A stretch of DNA of 64,000 nt from Lumbricus terrestris (lineage: Eukaryota; Annelida; Clitellata; Crassiclitellata; Lumbricidae). Position numbers and translations under genes: made by a program. How positions within the stretch are numbered: position 1 is the first letter of the stretch; each line of letters begins with the position of its first letter. Of the stretch, positions 53,585-64,000 are shown in pieces. The notes beneath the pieces were generated by a model. That model searched no databases, was not told the DNA's origin, and saw only the letters and a list, made by a program, of their open reading frames with translations. The DNA lies in contig OX457037.1 of the NCBI GenBank assembly GCA_949752735.1, forward strand, positions 32,224,966 to 32,288,965, written 5' to 3'.

Positions 53585-53795
53585 CCTCAAAGTCAAAGTC
53601 AAAGTAAAATTTGTTTATTCAAAGAGATCAATGAATAAGACAATCAATAACAACAAAGACGAAACTGATAAACTAAGCAAACACAATGTAAATCATGAAC
53701 AGAACATCAGCAACTATAGAAATAGATGATCCCTGTGAAAGGGTGACCCAGAAAGGGAATGACCCCGCTAGCCTAGGCACCCACTAACAGGAAAA
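53585..53795 (-). mobile_element. LINE 3'-UTR fragment
   Basis: On the minus strand it reads GTGGGTGCCTAGGCTAGCGG, then TTCTGGGTCACCC, paralleling GGGTGGCCCTATTAGCGGG and TTCTGGGTCTCCCC in the 3' UTR of the 56565-57650 LINE. It ends in a TTTGAC-type repeat (53587-53605). It is a 5'-truncated copy of a related LINE. Confidence 0.65.
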
Positions 53796-53954
53796 AGAAA
53801 AAAGAAATTATCATGACAGCTGAGGAAGAAAATTTGTTGTTAAGCAGAATAGAGAAAAAGAAAAGAACATAGAAAGAGCCAAAAAAGGGAAAAAACAAAA
53901 TAAAGTGATTACTGCACAATAGGAATTTAGATACGAAACTCTCCTTACTTTTGT

Positions 53955-54035
53955 AGGACCAGTCCCAAGCCTGGGCAAAGTAGGAGGGCGGCGTTAGTCA
54001 GCTTTACTCTGACTCGACGTCATCAAACAGCAGCT
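53955..54035 (+). mobile_element. LINE 3'-end fragment (CCCAAGCCTGG type)
   Basis: GGACCAGTCCCAAGCCTGGG and TAGGAGGGCGGCGTTAGTCA resemble 36351-36435. Confidence 0.55.
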
Positions 54036-54244
54036 AGTCATGATGAGTATAGTCTTGAAAGAAGCCTTTACTGAGGATGATCGTGTAAATGTAATGCAGC
54101 CTAAGTATTTACATTTTACAGCAATGGATTCGTCGCCTTAGATTTGCTATGCAGAATCTAAGAATTTATTGGTGGACGAAGCATGACTATAATAGTGGCA
54201 TAATATTATTGTGGCTCATGGCTGTGTTTCGCTCGTACTAATTC

Positions 54245-54480
54245 GTGCGGCGCGGTGATGCAGTGGGTATGGGTATGTTCGTTGCCTTGCAGCCAAAGGG
54301 TTGCAGGTTCGAATCATCTTCAAGCCACTTCGCAGGGGCTCTGGACAAGTCCTTCACTCGCAACTGTTCAGCGCTTCGGCGTGAAACTCCGATTCAGTGT
54401 CCGCGCTTTAGTCGGGAGCACTTCTGAGTAGGATCTTGAAAGGGCGCTATACCAAGTGCACATACACAATAATAACAAAA
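54245..54480 (+). mobile_element. SINE-A, full-length
   Basis: It begins GTGCGGCGCGGTGATGCAGT and has a B box GGTTCGAATCA at 54306-54316. The body AAGTCCTTCACTCGCAACTG and TTCGGCGTGAAACTCC and the tail TCGGGAGCACTTCTGAGTAG match 14076-14305 along the whole length. It carries a GGGTAT duplication near 54270. Confidence 0.9.
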
Positions 54481-54869
54481 GAAATAACCATTGCATATAT
54501 ACATCTGGCAAAACTTTCACTGAAAGCCATCGTTCTGTACATGTATGCCTACAACCAGGGCCAATGGTCGTCTTAAGCTCGTCGCACATCCTATAGGCAC
54601 TCTTGCATAATTCGTAGCCCCCCCTGAAACATCCAGTTCTGTATTGAAACTTACTTGCATAATAATTACGCGTTCGCATAATCTTTGACAAAGTATTGAA
54701 TACTACTAGTCTACTATCTTCCACTGCACTAGTTTCAATTGGCGTGCTAAATTGTGAAATTACATTAGTTTGAAGACGTTAGGCCTACTTATCTGTGATA
54801 TTTCTAATGCAAAGAGCCTCAAATTTCAGAAGAAGTAAACTGGTGCACAGTTTAATATTTTAATCGTAA

Positions 54870-55310
54870 TCATAATAATCTACAAACTTCTAAAGCGCTA
54901 CCTAAAATCTAAACGCGGGGCACCAACTTGTTCACGAGCGCTGCGTTGAGCCAAAAAGGTTTGTCCGTAAGAGTATTCCAAAGGAGGTTCGGGTCGGTTG
55001 CCATAGGATCAAAGGGGCGGAACAGCTGATAAGGCGGGCGTCATCTGGGTTGAAACTTGGAGTGTGGAGAATCAGATGAGACAAGGTAAGAGTTCTTGAG
55101 AGGTGTGACTTCAATTTCGAATGAAAGACCCGAGTGTGATGGATGGAAGAACCTGAGGAAGGTGCCGGTGAGTGATTAGTAGTGATGGGGGAGGAACTGA
55201 AAAGGAGCTGAATTCAGCAGGCAGGTCATTCCAAAGGCGTTGTGCTGTGTTGGAAGTGACTCGGTTGGAGAACTTGAGATGACTTGTGACCGGCTGTTAA
55301 GAGAGAGTGG
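54870..55310 (-). pseudogene. Decayed LINE reverse transcriptase C-terminus
   Basis: With frame changes the minus strand gives VTSNTAQRLWNDLPAEF, then FIRKLKSHLSRTL, the LINE C-terminal motif series (WNDLP, then LK-HL). It is followed on that strand by a TAGCGCTTTAGAAG-type tail. It differs from the other LINE ends here, so a further family is implied. Confidence 0.6.
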
Positions 55311-55941
55311 GACAGGCGTGAGACAGGCAGATGATCTTTAAGTTAATAGCTGAAAAACTGAACTGTTTCAGAACATTATTTAGAAATTGTCTAATCAATA
55401 TTTTAAATTAAATACTTACATTTTCACGTTGACTTCAATAATTAAACTTCTCAAAGTTTATCTCATTTTCAGACTTTCGTAAGCCTCTGAATAGTTCGTA
55501 TTGGCCCACGTTCTATAGTACCAGACTCTCTGTCCTTTATGGATAAACATGACCACGCAGTCTATGTTACTATACAGTCTGTGGTAAATAAGCTTACATA
55601 AGAAACAAATTTCAATTTTTGTTAGTTGTTACCTTATTTAGCAGAATTTGCGAATGTGGCGCCTGTGTGGGCGGGGCTGCGAGGACTCAAGTAGGCTTAG
55701 GTCCATGACTCAGAGACCCACTTAGGCCTATACGCATATACTTGTCACGATGTATACGTCTACGCTTGCTGAGAAATCGCTTTAGTGACGCGCTGGACAA
55801 GAACTTCTTCATCCGCGAACTGCATTAGCGAACAACGCTCATAGTTTTATCGACCCTCTGTTTGGATGAAATGATAAGCAGGCTGTTCTCTTGCTTTATC
55901 GTTGTGCTATCAATGTTTGGTGATAAGGTCTATATGTATAA
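55311..55941. other. Spacer, no gene seen
   Basis: No recognised signature. Confidence 0.4.
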
Positions 55942-57890
55942 CTAGCTGAATTACCCGGCGTTGCCCGGGAAATTTTTGTCCCCAGCCACGCCTGACCCCG
56001 TTCCGACTTCACCATTCTGACCCCGCCTTCCATCGACCCCCGCGTTAATGAGAAGTAACGAACCTCTCCGCTAGGTGTACATGTCTGGTCGATAATTGAA
56101 GAGCAAACCCGTTAAGTCCACTCGACACGTAACTGAGAAAAACGACTTTTTCTGAAAAGCCGCTATCATTCACCGTAACGTGCTTCTTTCATAAATTGTT
56201 CGATAAAGGAAGTTTTTGAAATCTACACTTATTTTTCCCAATTATTTGCAGTTATGTTCGCATTATTTGCGCCCATAGCATTTTTTGCTGCGCGGCGTAA
56301 AGATTTGAGCTCAAAATAACGACGTCATGAGTTTAGTGAACATAAAGCGCAAAGATCGTTTTCATAACAGCGAAATTTAAAATATGGAAAGATTTTTGGA
56401 TCGCTTTCTTTATGTTTTTGTCGAGTGGATCAGAAGAAATAAGGCCAGAATAATCATCAGAAATATTGTCGATATAAGTAAATAGGCTATCACGTGACCT
56501 CAAATCGTCATGCCATTGGTTGTAGGATTCTTGTAGGCAATGGAGGCGATGAACGCGAATGGCTTTTTTTATTTTTTTATTTTTTTTTTCCTCAACCAAA
56601 ACAACACACAAACATGATACAATTATGGCAGTGAATAATACATTAACATGAATTTGGTGAAGAGGGGGAGACCCAGAAGGGATGTAAAATCCCGCTAATA
56701 GGGCCACCCATAATTCATGTAAAATATAAAAGAAAAAACATGACAGAACATTCAATTGCAGGAATAAAAAAAATGATGAGGAAGAGAGAAAAACAAATTA
56801 AGCAATCGAGATTTCTGTATATAACGAGAAAAACAACTCTTAACTAATGACTTAACTAAAGACTTAACTAAGGGCTTGGCGAAACCACTGAGCAGAAACC
56901 TTAACCATTACATATCAGGAAGTGTTTTAAGTAGATAAAGGCGAAGTTTATGCTTAAATAATCTTGTGTTAGGTAGGGAATGAAGATGTGTAGGGAGAGA
57001 GTTCCAACATTGGGAGCCAGTATATTGTATAGAGAAACGACGAGTATTATTATGAGCGTAGGGAAGGTCATAAACAGTTAATTTTCTAGTTGAATAAGAG
57101 TGGCGATCAGAGGTAAGGTTAAAGAAATCATTAAATACAAGTGGTAATAGGCCATGGTTATAACGGTACATAAACTCTCCTATTTGCAAGTGCCTAATTT
57201 GATCGATCTTTAATAATCCAAATTCCTTGAAATACAGAGCGGTGTGGGCTCGGCGAGGAATATTAGCTATAAAACGGATTGCATATTTTTGAAGGGTGAC
57301 TAGTCTGATAAAATTAGATTTGTAAGTAGACGTCCAAATTAAATTACAGTAGGTTAAATAAGGATAAATAAGAGAATAGTATAGCATAGACCGGATAGAG
57401 ACAGGAATCAGTTTAGATGAGCGAAATAGCACACCAGCAGTCTTAGCAATTTTGCTAGAGATATTATTGATGTGTTCCTTCCAATTTAGATGCTGGTCAA
57501 TGTATACGCCCAAAAATTTTGTGGATGTTACTTGGGTGATAGGAGTCCCTTCAATAAGTAGAATAGGAAGTTCATTGGGATATTTTTTCTTATGGGATCT
57601 GAAGAGGATGTAGTTGGTTTTATCCAAATTTAGAGTAAGTTTATTTGAATCGCTTTATTTCGAATCGCTTATCGTGTGTAAAGTTAAAATGTTGACATCT
57701 CGGGCTATCAAGTTTATTGACAGCTGAAAATAGTCACGTTAAACGTCAAATTTGGGTAGGAATCAGTTTGAAAACTTTGGTAAAACGAATCGCTGTCATT
57801 TCCGAGCAGGCTCTGGGAAGAAATTCAAAATACATCCATACAAACAGAGGGAATACAAACAGAATAAGGACTCTGCTTTATAGTTATAGA
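55942..57890 (-). mobile_element. Non-autonomous Helitron-like element
   Basis: On the minus strand the 3' end reads CCCGGGCAACGCCGGGTAA, then TTCAGCTAG, that is a GC-rich hairpin about ten bases before a CTAG terminus, followed by T. The 5' end on that strand reads TCTATAACTATAAAGCAGAG, beginning TC after an A. A-TC...hairpin...CTAG-T is the Helitron pattern. No Rep/helicase is present. A LINE (56565-57650) is nested, leaving about 860 bp of original element. The 5' boundary is less certain than the 3'. Confidence 0.55.
56565..57650 (-). mobile_element. 5'-truncated LINE (RT C-terminus, 3' UTR and poly(A))
   Basis: The frame from about 57648 to 56908 is open for over 239 codons: NKLTLNLDKTNYILFRS, STKFLGVYIDQHLNWKEHI, then a C-terminal region with LPTHLHSLPNTRLFKHKLRLYL. 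This is the sequence after the YADD box in Jockey/CR1/Rex1-type polymerases, so the element was truncated just after the catalytic centre. The 3' UTR runs to an A-rich tail with AAAATAAAAAAATAAAAAA (minus strand, about 56565-56590). The open frame and A-tail suggest relatively recent insertion. Confidence 0.85.
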
Positions 57891-58392
57891 TATATAAATC
57901 TATATAACATATATATTATATATATATATATAAAGATGCTCATGATAAAAATAATCTTTTAAAATGATTAATTCGGGCTTATTTTGACTATATATGCACA
58001 AGAAAGAAATAACAAATATAAAATTGAAATTAACGACTGTTTATCTTTTGACAGCTTACTATTATTTATTTACTAGTAAGGGTAGTAGGCATGTAGGCTA
58101 GCTATTGAACAGTTGTTTGTTCATGGTTGTAGCAGTCCTGTTTATTTCATAACTAGCCTAATAGACATAGGCCTATGCTGCGGCGGTGCCAATTATAGAC
58201 ACGATTTCAGTAGGTCGCGTCAAGGTCATGGTAGTCATTCAGCAGATCGACGAGACTACATATAAAGAAGACATTAACAATTTCATATAATATTTGGCAG
58301 GTCAAATGACAGGTCAATAGCAAAATAGGCAAGAAGTCAAATGACCTGCCGCGACCTACATGTATGATAGTGGCGCAGTCACTGCATTTTCA
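57891..58392. other. Spacer with AGGTCA palindromes
   Basis: GGCAGGTCAAATGACAGGTC at 58296-58315 and AGTCAAATGACCTGCCGCGA at 58335-58354 repeat the 12894-12913 palindrome. No gene is seen. Confidence 0.5.
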
Positions 58393-58615
58393 CTAGCTCG
58401 CTTAGCTATATCGGCAAGAGCGTTGGCCACGCGTCTGTACGCAACTCTGTGAAAGAGAGCGTGCGGGCCGCGGTTCGCTTCCTGAAGGTGGCTGTTTCAG
58501 AGATTCAAAATCTCGGGCTAGCACGGTTGCACGGTCCGTCCGCGGGGACCTTAATGGCGTGGCGACATTCTAATCATCTTTGAAATGGCAGTGTCATTAA
58601 ACATGTAACAACGAA
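58393..58615 (+). mobile_element. SINE-B, tRNA-derived, full length
   Basis: CTAGCTCGCTTAGCTATATC, GCAAGAGCGTTGGCCACGCG and GCGGTTCGCTTCCTGAAGG form the tRNA-like head and B-box region. Body and tail (GGCGACATTCTAATCATC, GGCAGTGTCATTAAACATG) match the other two copies. A GGTTGCAC insertion near 58525 is private to this copy. Confidence 0.9.
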
Positions 58616-58719
58616 CGCCACTGCATTTATGTAAGCAAACTATTGACGTTTGCACTGATACTACTAGTCTGCTAGGTTCTAGTGAGCAGCGTCTTTGGTT
58701 GACAATTAGACACGGCTAT

Positions 58720-58820
58720 TTGATGAATATTATTATTTGACGAATATTATTATTTGATGAATATTATTATTTGATGAATATTATTATTTGATGAATATTA
58801 TTATTTGATGAATGTTATTA
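58720..58820 (+). repeat. 18-bp minisatellite
   Basis: About five to six units of TGATGAATATTATTATTT, nearly perfect. Confidence 0.93.
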
Positions 58821-59274
58821 AAGGCTGGACTGATCGTTAAAATCAAATTGAATTGTTGAAATTAATTACCAACTAATTGAATTAAATAAAATTGCTAACT
58901 TCCGCAGTCCTATATCATCATCAGCAGCAGCAGTAGCATCATCAGCATCGGCATCATTTCTTATCATCAGTTCCTAACGCCAACCATTTGATGGCTATGG
59001 GTACGAATAAATGACTTCCGCGTTGTCCACTGTGCTCTGCCCATTGCTTTCGTTTTAGTGTCAGTCCAAGTGATGATATACATAACCTAAATGTCCTCAT
59101 TTCTAAATATATCTATCCGGTGCAATCTTTTTCTGCCTTTGTTTCTTTGCCTTAATAATGAAGTTTGCATGTTTAGCTGATTGCATTGTGTAGAATAAGT
59201 AACATTAGAATAATTTTTAAAGATCTTTTATTTTATAGGGTCGGATGACTTCTGAAAGTGACGGACGACTTGAG
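58821..59274. other. Spacer, no gene seen
   Basis: A CATCATCAGCAGCAGCAG patch near 58915-58950. No gene is recognised. Confidence 0.4.
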
Positions 59275-59282
59275 AGTTGATA

Positions 59283-61900
59283 CAGTGGCGTCTAACCCCT
59301 CCCCCCCACTTGGCGTGGGAGAACAAACCCCTCCACTTTGGCCGACTTGTATTTCAGATTCACACATAGCTCTAAATTAATAGGCCTGTAGTATAACATT
59401 ATTAGCAAAGTTCATAATAAAAGTGATTATAGGCGAATAAAATGAAATAACTTAAATATAAAATAAAGATACATTAATTCACAAACATTATTTTTTCTAT
59501 TGGCTTGGTGGCATAATTTAACTTTTCTATTCCAACAGACAGACAAAAAGTTAATGTTTGGCCCTGGCCTACAGAAGCCTAAGTCTAGTGACCATTAGGC
59601 TACAAACAGTTTTATTCTGATTTCAGTCTTGTGTAGTAATGCAGATTTGTAATCACCAAGTTGTAGCTTATTAGTCGAAGGCCTACCTTGACGTTTGTCA
59701 TAGGTGCCAACATAAATTTTTGCTGGAGAGGGACAAATTCTTCTGCTCAAAAGTCATAGGTACCTACGTCATAAAAAATAGATCAAAATTGCTTAATTTT
59801 GGGAACAAATGGGCTGTAAAACCTATAAGCCTAGCAACAAAATAGCAATCACCCCAAATGTTCACATTTTCAGCTTGTACTCTCACAACTGTTTTAGGCT
59901 AAGTGATGGTAGACCATAGGTCGTGGCAGGTCATAAATGACCTGCCCATTTTGCTCTTGACCTGGGGAAAATTCTTTGTAATTTTAATGTAGACTATTCC
60001 TTGCACAATTATTTTCTTCAGCGTGCTGAATAACTCCCATGACCCTGGGATTGATTGTTGACAAGGCCGAAGCTACAGTGGTGTTTTTGGTGTTTGAACA
60101 CCACTCTCAATTAAATAATGCTACCATGAAATAATGCATTTACTAATTAACACAATCAATACGGATTAAGTGGATTTCATTTTGAAGCGCTCATTTCTAT
60201 GTGACATTTTGCAATAAATTAAATCCTCCTCAAAACCCCCTAGTCCCTTGATTCGGTTTCTTGTCGGCAGGCTCAAGGTTGGGTAAACACCTCACCCCAA
60301 ATAAAATCCTGGGTATACGGTTGATAGGTGGAACCGCAACTGTTTTTGTTTAAACTACTATTCAGTGGGTAAGGCATTATTGTTGAGAAGCTGCTGAGCA
60401 GATTCATCACATTGTATTCAATAGGAAACTGTAGGCGTCCATTTTTTGGACAAATTCGCCAGCAAAATTAGGTTATTCATGCATTTGCGTCCATTCGCCG
60501 CCTTTCGTTGACGATCGCTATTCGGTGCATAGGCTTACAGAACAAGCAGGCTACAGCTTGGCGATATTCAATCAGCCGATTATCTGCTATTGGGCTTACG
60601 ATTAACTTTCTTGAACCTATACAGAGTAAGAGAGATATATTACGTGCAAATATTGCTAACAATTTCAATTCTGTTATGAACGTTCAACGCAGGTATTTCA
60701 GAACAGAACATGGTCAGGTCTTAAAGAAATTTTAATTTAAACTAAGTTAAGTCAATGCGCGCTGTGCTGAGGCTTCGGCCTACCTGCAACTAAATAAACA
60801 GGCGAATTTAGATTAGTAGAGACTTGTGTAGTTCTAATTTGTTATCACTCACCGCTGAGAAATTTCATGTTGCTGGTGCCTGCGAATATTGTGCCTAATA
60901 TCAAGAACCTTATAGTCTGAATTCTTCCAAAAGATTGTTCAGGTTAACTTATATCCCTCTGGCTGGTTGTCAAGAATTTTCCGTTGATGTTCATGCTTAA
61001 TAATTTATTACATCTCCCTGCGAGGAACAGAGAACGTCCCTAGTCCATAGCATAAGGAATATGAAACCAGCTACCCTTAACACTTTCGACTGCATCATTC
61101 GCTAACATTGAAAGGCATGTGTTTACATCATACAAGTACATGTAGCTGATCTTATTCATTAGGCCTACAGAGCTGGCCGGGTATCTAATTCGAAACATCT
61201 GTAATTAACGTCATTAGCTTCACAAAGGCAGCCACTGTCCAAAGACTGGGATATAAAAGCACAGCGAGACGTGTCTATGCTATCTAATGACCCTTGGCCA
61301 TCCTGATCATTTGTGGTCTCCATCACCTGCCACGGCTCGGCCTCGGCTTGACTTCGTCAGTAGGTGTGACCTGAAGTGACTGCATCATTCTCTAACATTG
61401 AAAGGCACGTGTTTACATCCTACATGTACACGTATACTATAGCTGATCTTATTCATTAAGCCTGTAGAGCTGGCCGGGTATCTAATTCGAAACATCTGTA
61501 ATTAGCGTCATTAGCTTCACAAAGGGAGCCACTGTCCGAAGACTGGGGTATACAAGCGTCTCGTGTCTATGCTGTCTAATGACCCTTGGCCATCCTGATC
61601 AGTTGTGGTCTCCATCACCTGCCACGGCTCAGCCTCGGCTTGACTTCGTCAGTAGGACTGAGTAGGTGTGACCTGAAGTGATAAGAGATCCACGATCATC
61701 CACCCCTATAGTCCATGTGTTCCACCACTGGTGTACCTTTGAGTTGGCAGTCACTTCAAGCGAACCTTGGATTCTTTGGTCAGAAATACCACATTAGAAA
61801 TCTTCAACCCCCCCCAGTTTACGTCCAAAAACGTCAAACCCCCATTTCTGGAAACCGTGGGAGAACGTTCTCCCAACCCCCCCATTGGTAGACGCCACTG
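59283..61900. mobile_element. Large non-autonomous hAT-like element, 2.6 kb
   Basis: The ends CAGTGGCGTCTAACCCC and GTAGACGCCACTG are inverted repeats (about 12 bp). The perfect 8-bp direct repeat AGTTGATA lies outside each end (59275-59282 and 61901-61908). Poly-C/G runs near each end match the family style of the short MITEs here. I found no transposase frame in the interior, which holds AGGTCA palindromes at 59925-59946 and a tandem duplication at 61088-61681. Confidence 0.8.
61088..61681 (+). repeat. Tandem duplication, about 290-bp unit, two copies
   Basis: Unit 1 (61088-61377) and unit 2 (61378-61681) share GACTGCATCATTC, ACATTGAAAGGCA, GAGCTGGCCGGGTATCTAAT and TGACTTCGTCAGTAGG. Unit 2 has a small ACTGAGTAGG duplication. 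The unit lies inside the hAT-like element. Confidence 0.93.
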
Positions 61901-62024
61901 AGTTGATATACCTGATATATGATATACTGTTTGCATTTAAGTGTTCTTCGTTTCCTCTTTGTTGGCTTCTGCCTTTAATTCCTCTTGTGTCTCTTTGTAG
62001 CCTATCCCTCATTGTTCGTATTCC

Positions 62025-62550
<526 letters not shown>

Positions 62551-63214
62551 TAATTCCCTCCTCTCATCTCATCGTTCCTATTCTCTTCGTCGACCCCGGT
62601 TCTACTGATTTACCCTCCTCCATCTGACCTTTGACCTGCCTGTATACCGTCCATATTAATTTGATCAACGCTATTGAGTTACATCTATGTCTGCTCCCCC
62701 CCCTTCAACCCCCTTCAGCCCCCCTTCTTCCCGCACAAAGAACCCATCGCCATGAAAAACAGCGAGGGTGTCGCTCAACAGTTGGCCCTATTGCAGAGGT
62801 CTCTCATGCAGATCAGCGGTGGTAGGACATCATTCAGCAACTCATAGACTCACAATTAATTACTTATTGAGTCGCTAGGTGGCTATAAAATTATTCAGTC
62901 TGTTATTGTCCTAACGAACACACCCTCGCAATAATACTATAATTGTTATCTAGGCCAACTAGTTGAACTATTCCTCACAAGCATCATTGAAGCATGGCAT
63001 CTCCATCCATTATTGGCCATTGTTTTTTTTACCCGATTAATAATTTTCAAAGCGAACGACAGTTGAATATACTTATTGTGGTACAGGCCTAATTCGTCAA
63101 GAAATGGCGAGAGTAGGCCTAATAGTAGGCCCTAGAGCTACTACGTAGGGCCAACGCGTATTCCTACAAGACGTATTAATAAGAAACATGGCAGTGCAAT
63201 TATAATAGCTGATG
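62551..63214. other. Spacer, no gene seen
   Basis: Poly-C patches near 62695-62730 and TAGGCC words near 63085-63135. No exon is recognised. Confidence 0.4.
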
Positions 63215-63402
63215 ACTTTTTTTTTTAGTTATCGACTAATTTTTCGGGAAAAAAGATACCATTTCATCCGCCGCTAAATCGACGGGGGGGGCCACGTCCC
63301 GTACGATTTTGTAATAGGGGGGGCCTGATGTCCTCTTTTTCACTACATTGCAATTTTTAAATGGGGGCCATGGCCGGATTGGCCCCCTCTGGATCCGCCC
63401 CT
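63215..63402. mobile_element. hAT-like MITE, truncated copy
   Basis: GATGACTTTTTTTTTTAGTT, GGGGGGCCACGTCC and GGGGGCCATGGCCGGATTGG match the 10528-10883 element in order, and the right terminus GGATCCGCCCCTG is present. The left terminus and target duplication are not found. Confidence 0.7.
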
Positions 63403-64000
63403 GCCTAAGCTTAAAAATAAGTCAATTAGCCACAGAATCAGAACAACAGAAGTGATTTATTTTTAAAAAAAAAGAACCAATGATATTGCAGGCTCTGTCC
63501 TGGTTTTGTGTTCATGAAAACATCTAATTTTAGCGCATGCGATTTCATGGCTAAAAAATGAAACTGAAATAGAATATCAGAAAAGGCCAATGTTGTTTCG
63601 TCGTCTATATCAGTTGACGAACCCCCCACCCCCATGGGCTTTCTGGACTACGATGTCAAAGTGACAAATCATTGTTACGTCGTGCCGAAATAAAAGTTCA
63701 GGTAGGCTATTTGTTTGAGAAGGACTGTGGCGCAAGTCTGTATGTAGAATATAATTATACTTCGTTTATTCAAGAAAATTAAGTTGACAGACCGCAACTA
63801 ATTGCATGAAAGAAAAAAGAAAAGAAATGAACTAAAATAACACTGTCTGCAGAAATTCAGGTTGGAAGGATGCGAAAGATTGATTACTGGTTCTTAGAAT
63901 TAACACTGCGAACAGTCTTAAAAAGTACTCGATAGATGAAATTAAAGTCATCTTTTCTTGGCAGTTCAAAGTCATGTGGTCGCGAACGCAGAGCGTGCGG
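63403..64000. other. Spacer, no gene seen
   Basis: AT-rich with no recognised gene. The window ends here without an annotated feature running off. Confidence 0.4.

Noticed and set aside
56333..56755. A 140-codon minus-strand frame
   Set aside because: It spans the LINE poly(A) tail and Helitron sequence, so it crosses an insertion boundary and is not a gene.

Overview
The window is eukaryotic nuclear DNA. Gene density is very low, exon ends look like splice acceptors, and much of the length is microsatellite, minisatellite or transposon debris. The palindromic word TAGGCCTA and its sub-words (AGGCCTA, TAGGCC) recur throughout the non-coding DNA. The LINEs, tRNA-derived SINEs, mariner-like elements, hAT-type MITEs and a Helitron-like element, together with a marine-invertebrate style beta-propeller exon, suggest a marine invertebrate, possibly an echinoderm or another invertebrate deuterostome. 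That placement is inference. I see no bacterial, organellar or viral genome organisation.

Only two stretches look like host genes. One is a minus-strand exon of about 870 bp (7391-8262) encoding an NHL/WD-like beta-propeller. The other is a large minus-strand exon (21037-24213) for a roughly 1060-residue protein with five C2H2-type zinc fingers in its first half and a long disordered C-terminal half. GC-rich, promoter-like stretches without recognised exons lie near 27.7, 38.2-38.6, 39.9-40.5 and 51.7-52.3 kb.

Most of the rest is mobile DNA. 2.2-5.6 kb holds a LINE with an uninterrupted 979-codon endonuclease/reverse-transcriptase ORF and a 3' end that runs into a 330-bp compound triplet repeat. 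5.6-6.4 kb and 9.1-11.0 kb hold decayed LINEs. Five copies with hAT-like termini carry perfect 8-bp target duplications (0.2, 10.5, 18.3, 28.5 and 59.3-61.9 kb). Three internally deleted mariner elements flanked by TA lie at 11.7, 35.6 and 45.1 kb. A 4.7-kb giant inverted repeat (29.3-33.9 kb) has arms built of 154-bp tandem units. A Helitron-like element with a LINE nested in it occupies 55.9-57.9 kb. Two tRNA-derived SINE families (A at 13.3, 14.1 and 54.2 kb; B at 25.0, 50.0 and 58.4 kb) have tails matching LINE 3' ends found elsewhere in the window.

The most interesting structural signals are: the two mariner relatives whose inner 800 bp are nearly identical while their outer 76 bp differ yet stay matched left to right; the giant inverted repeat with tandem-array arms; a pair of adjacent perfect hairpins at 52.8 kb; a 600-bp direct duplication 10.4 kb apart that preserves a double CRE-like site; and repeated palindromes of the AGGTCA half-site.
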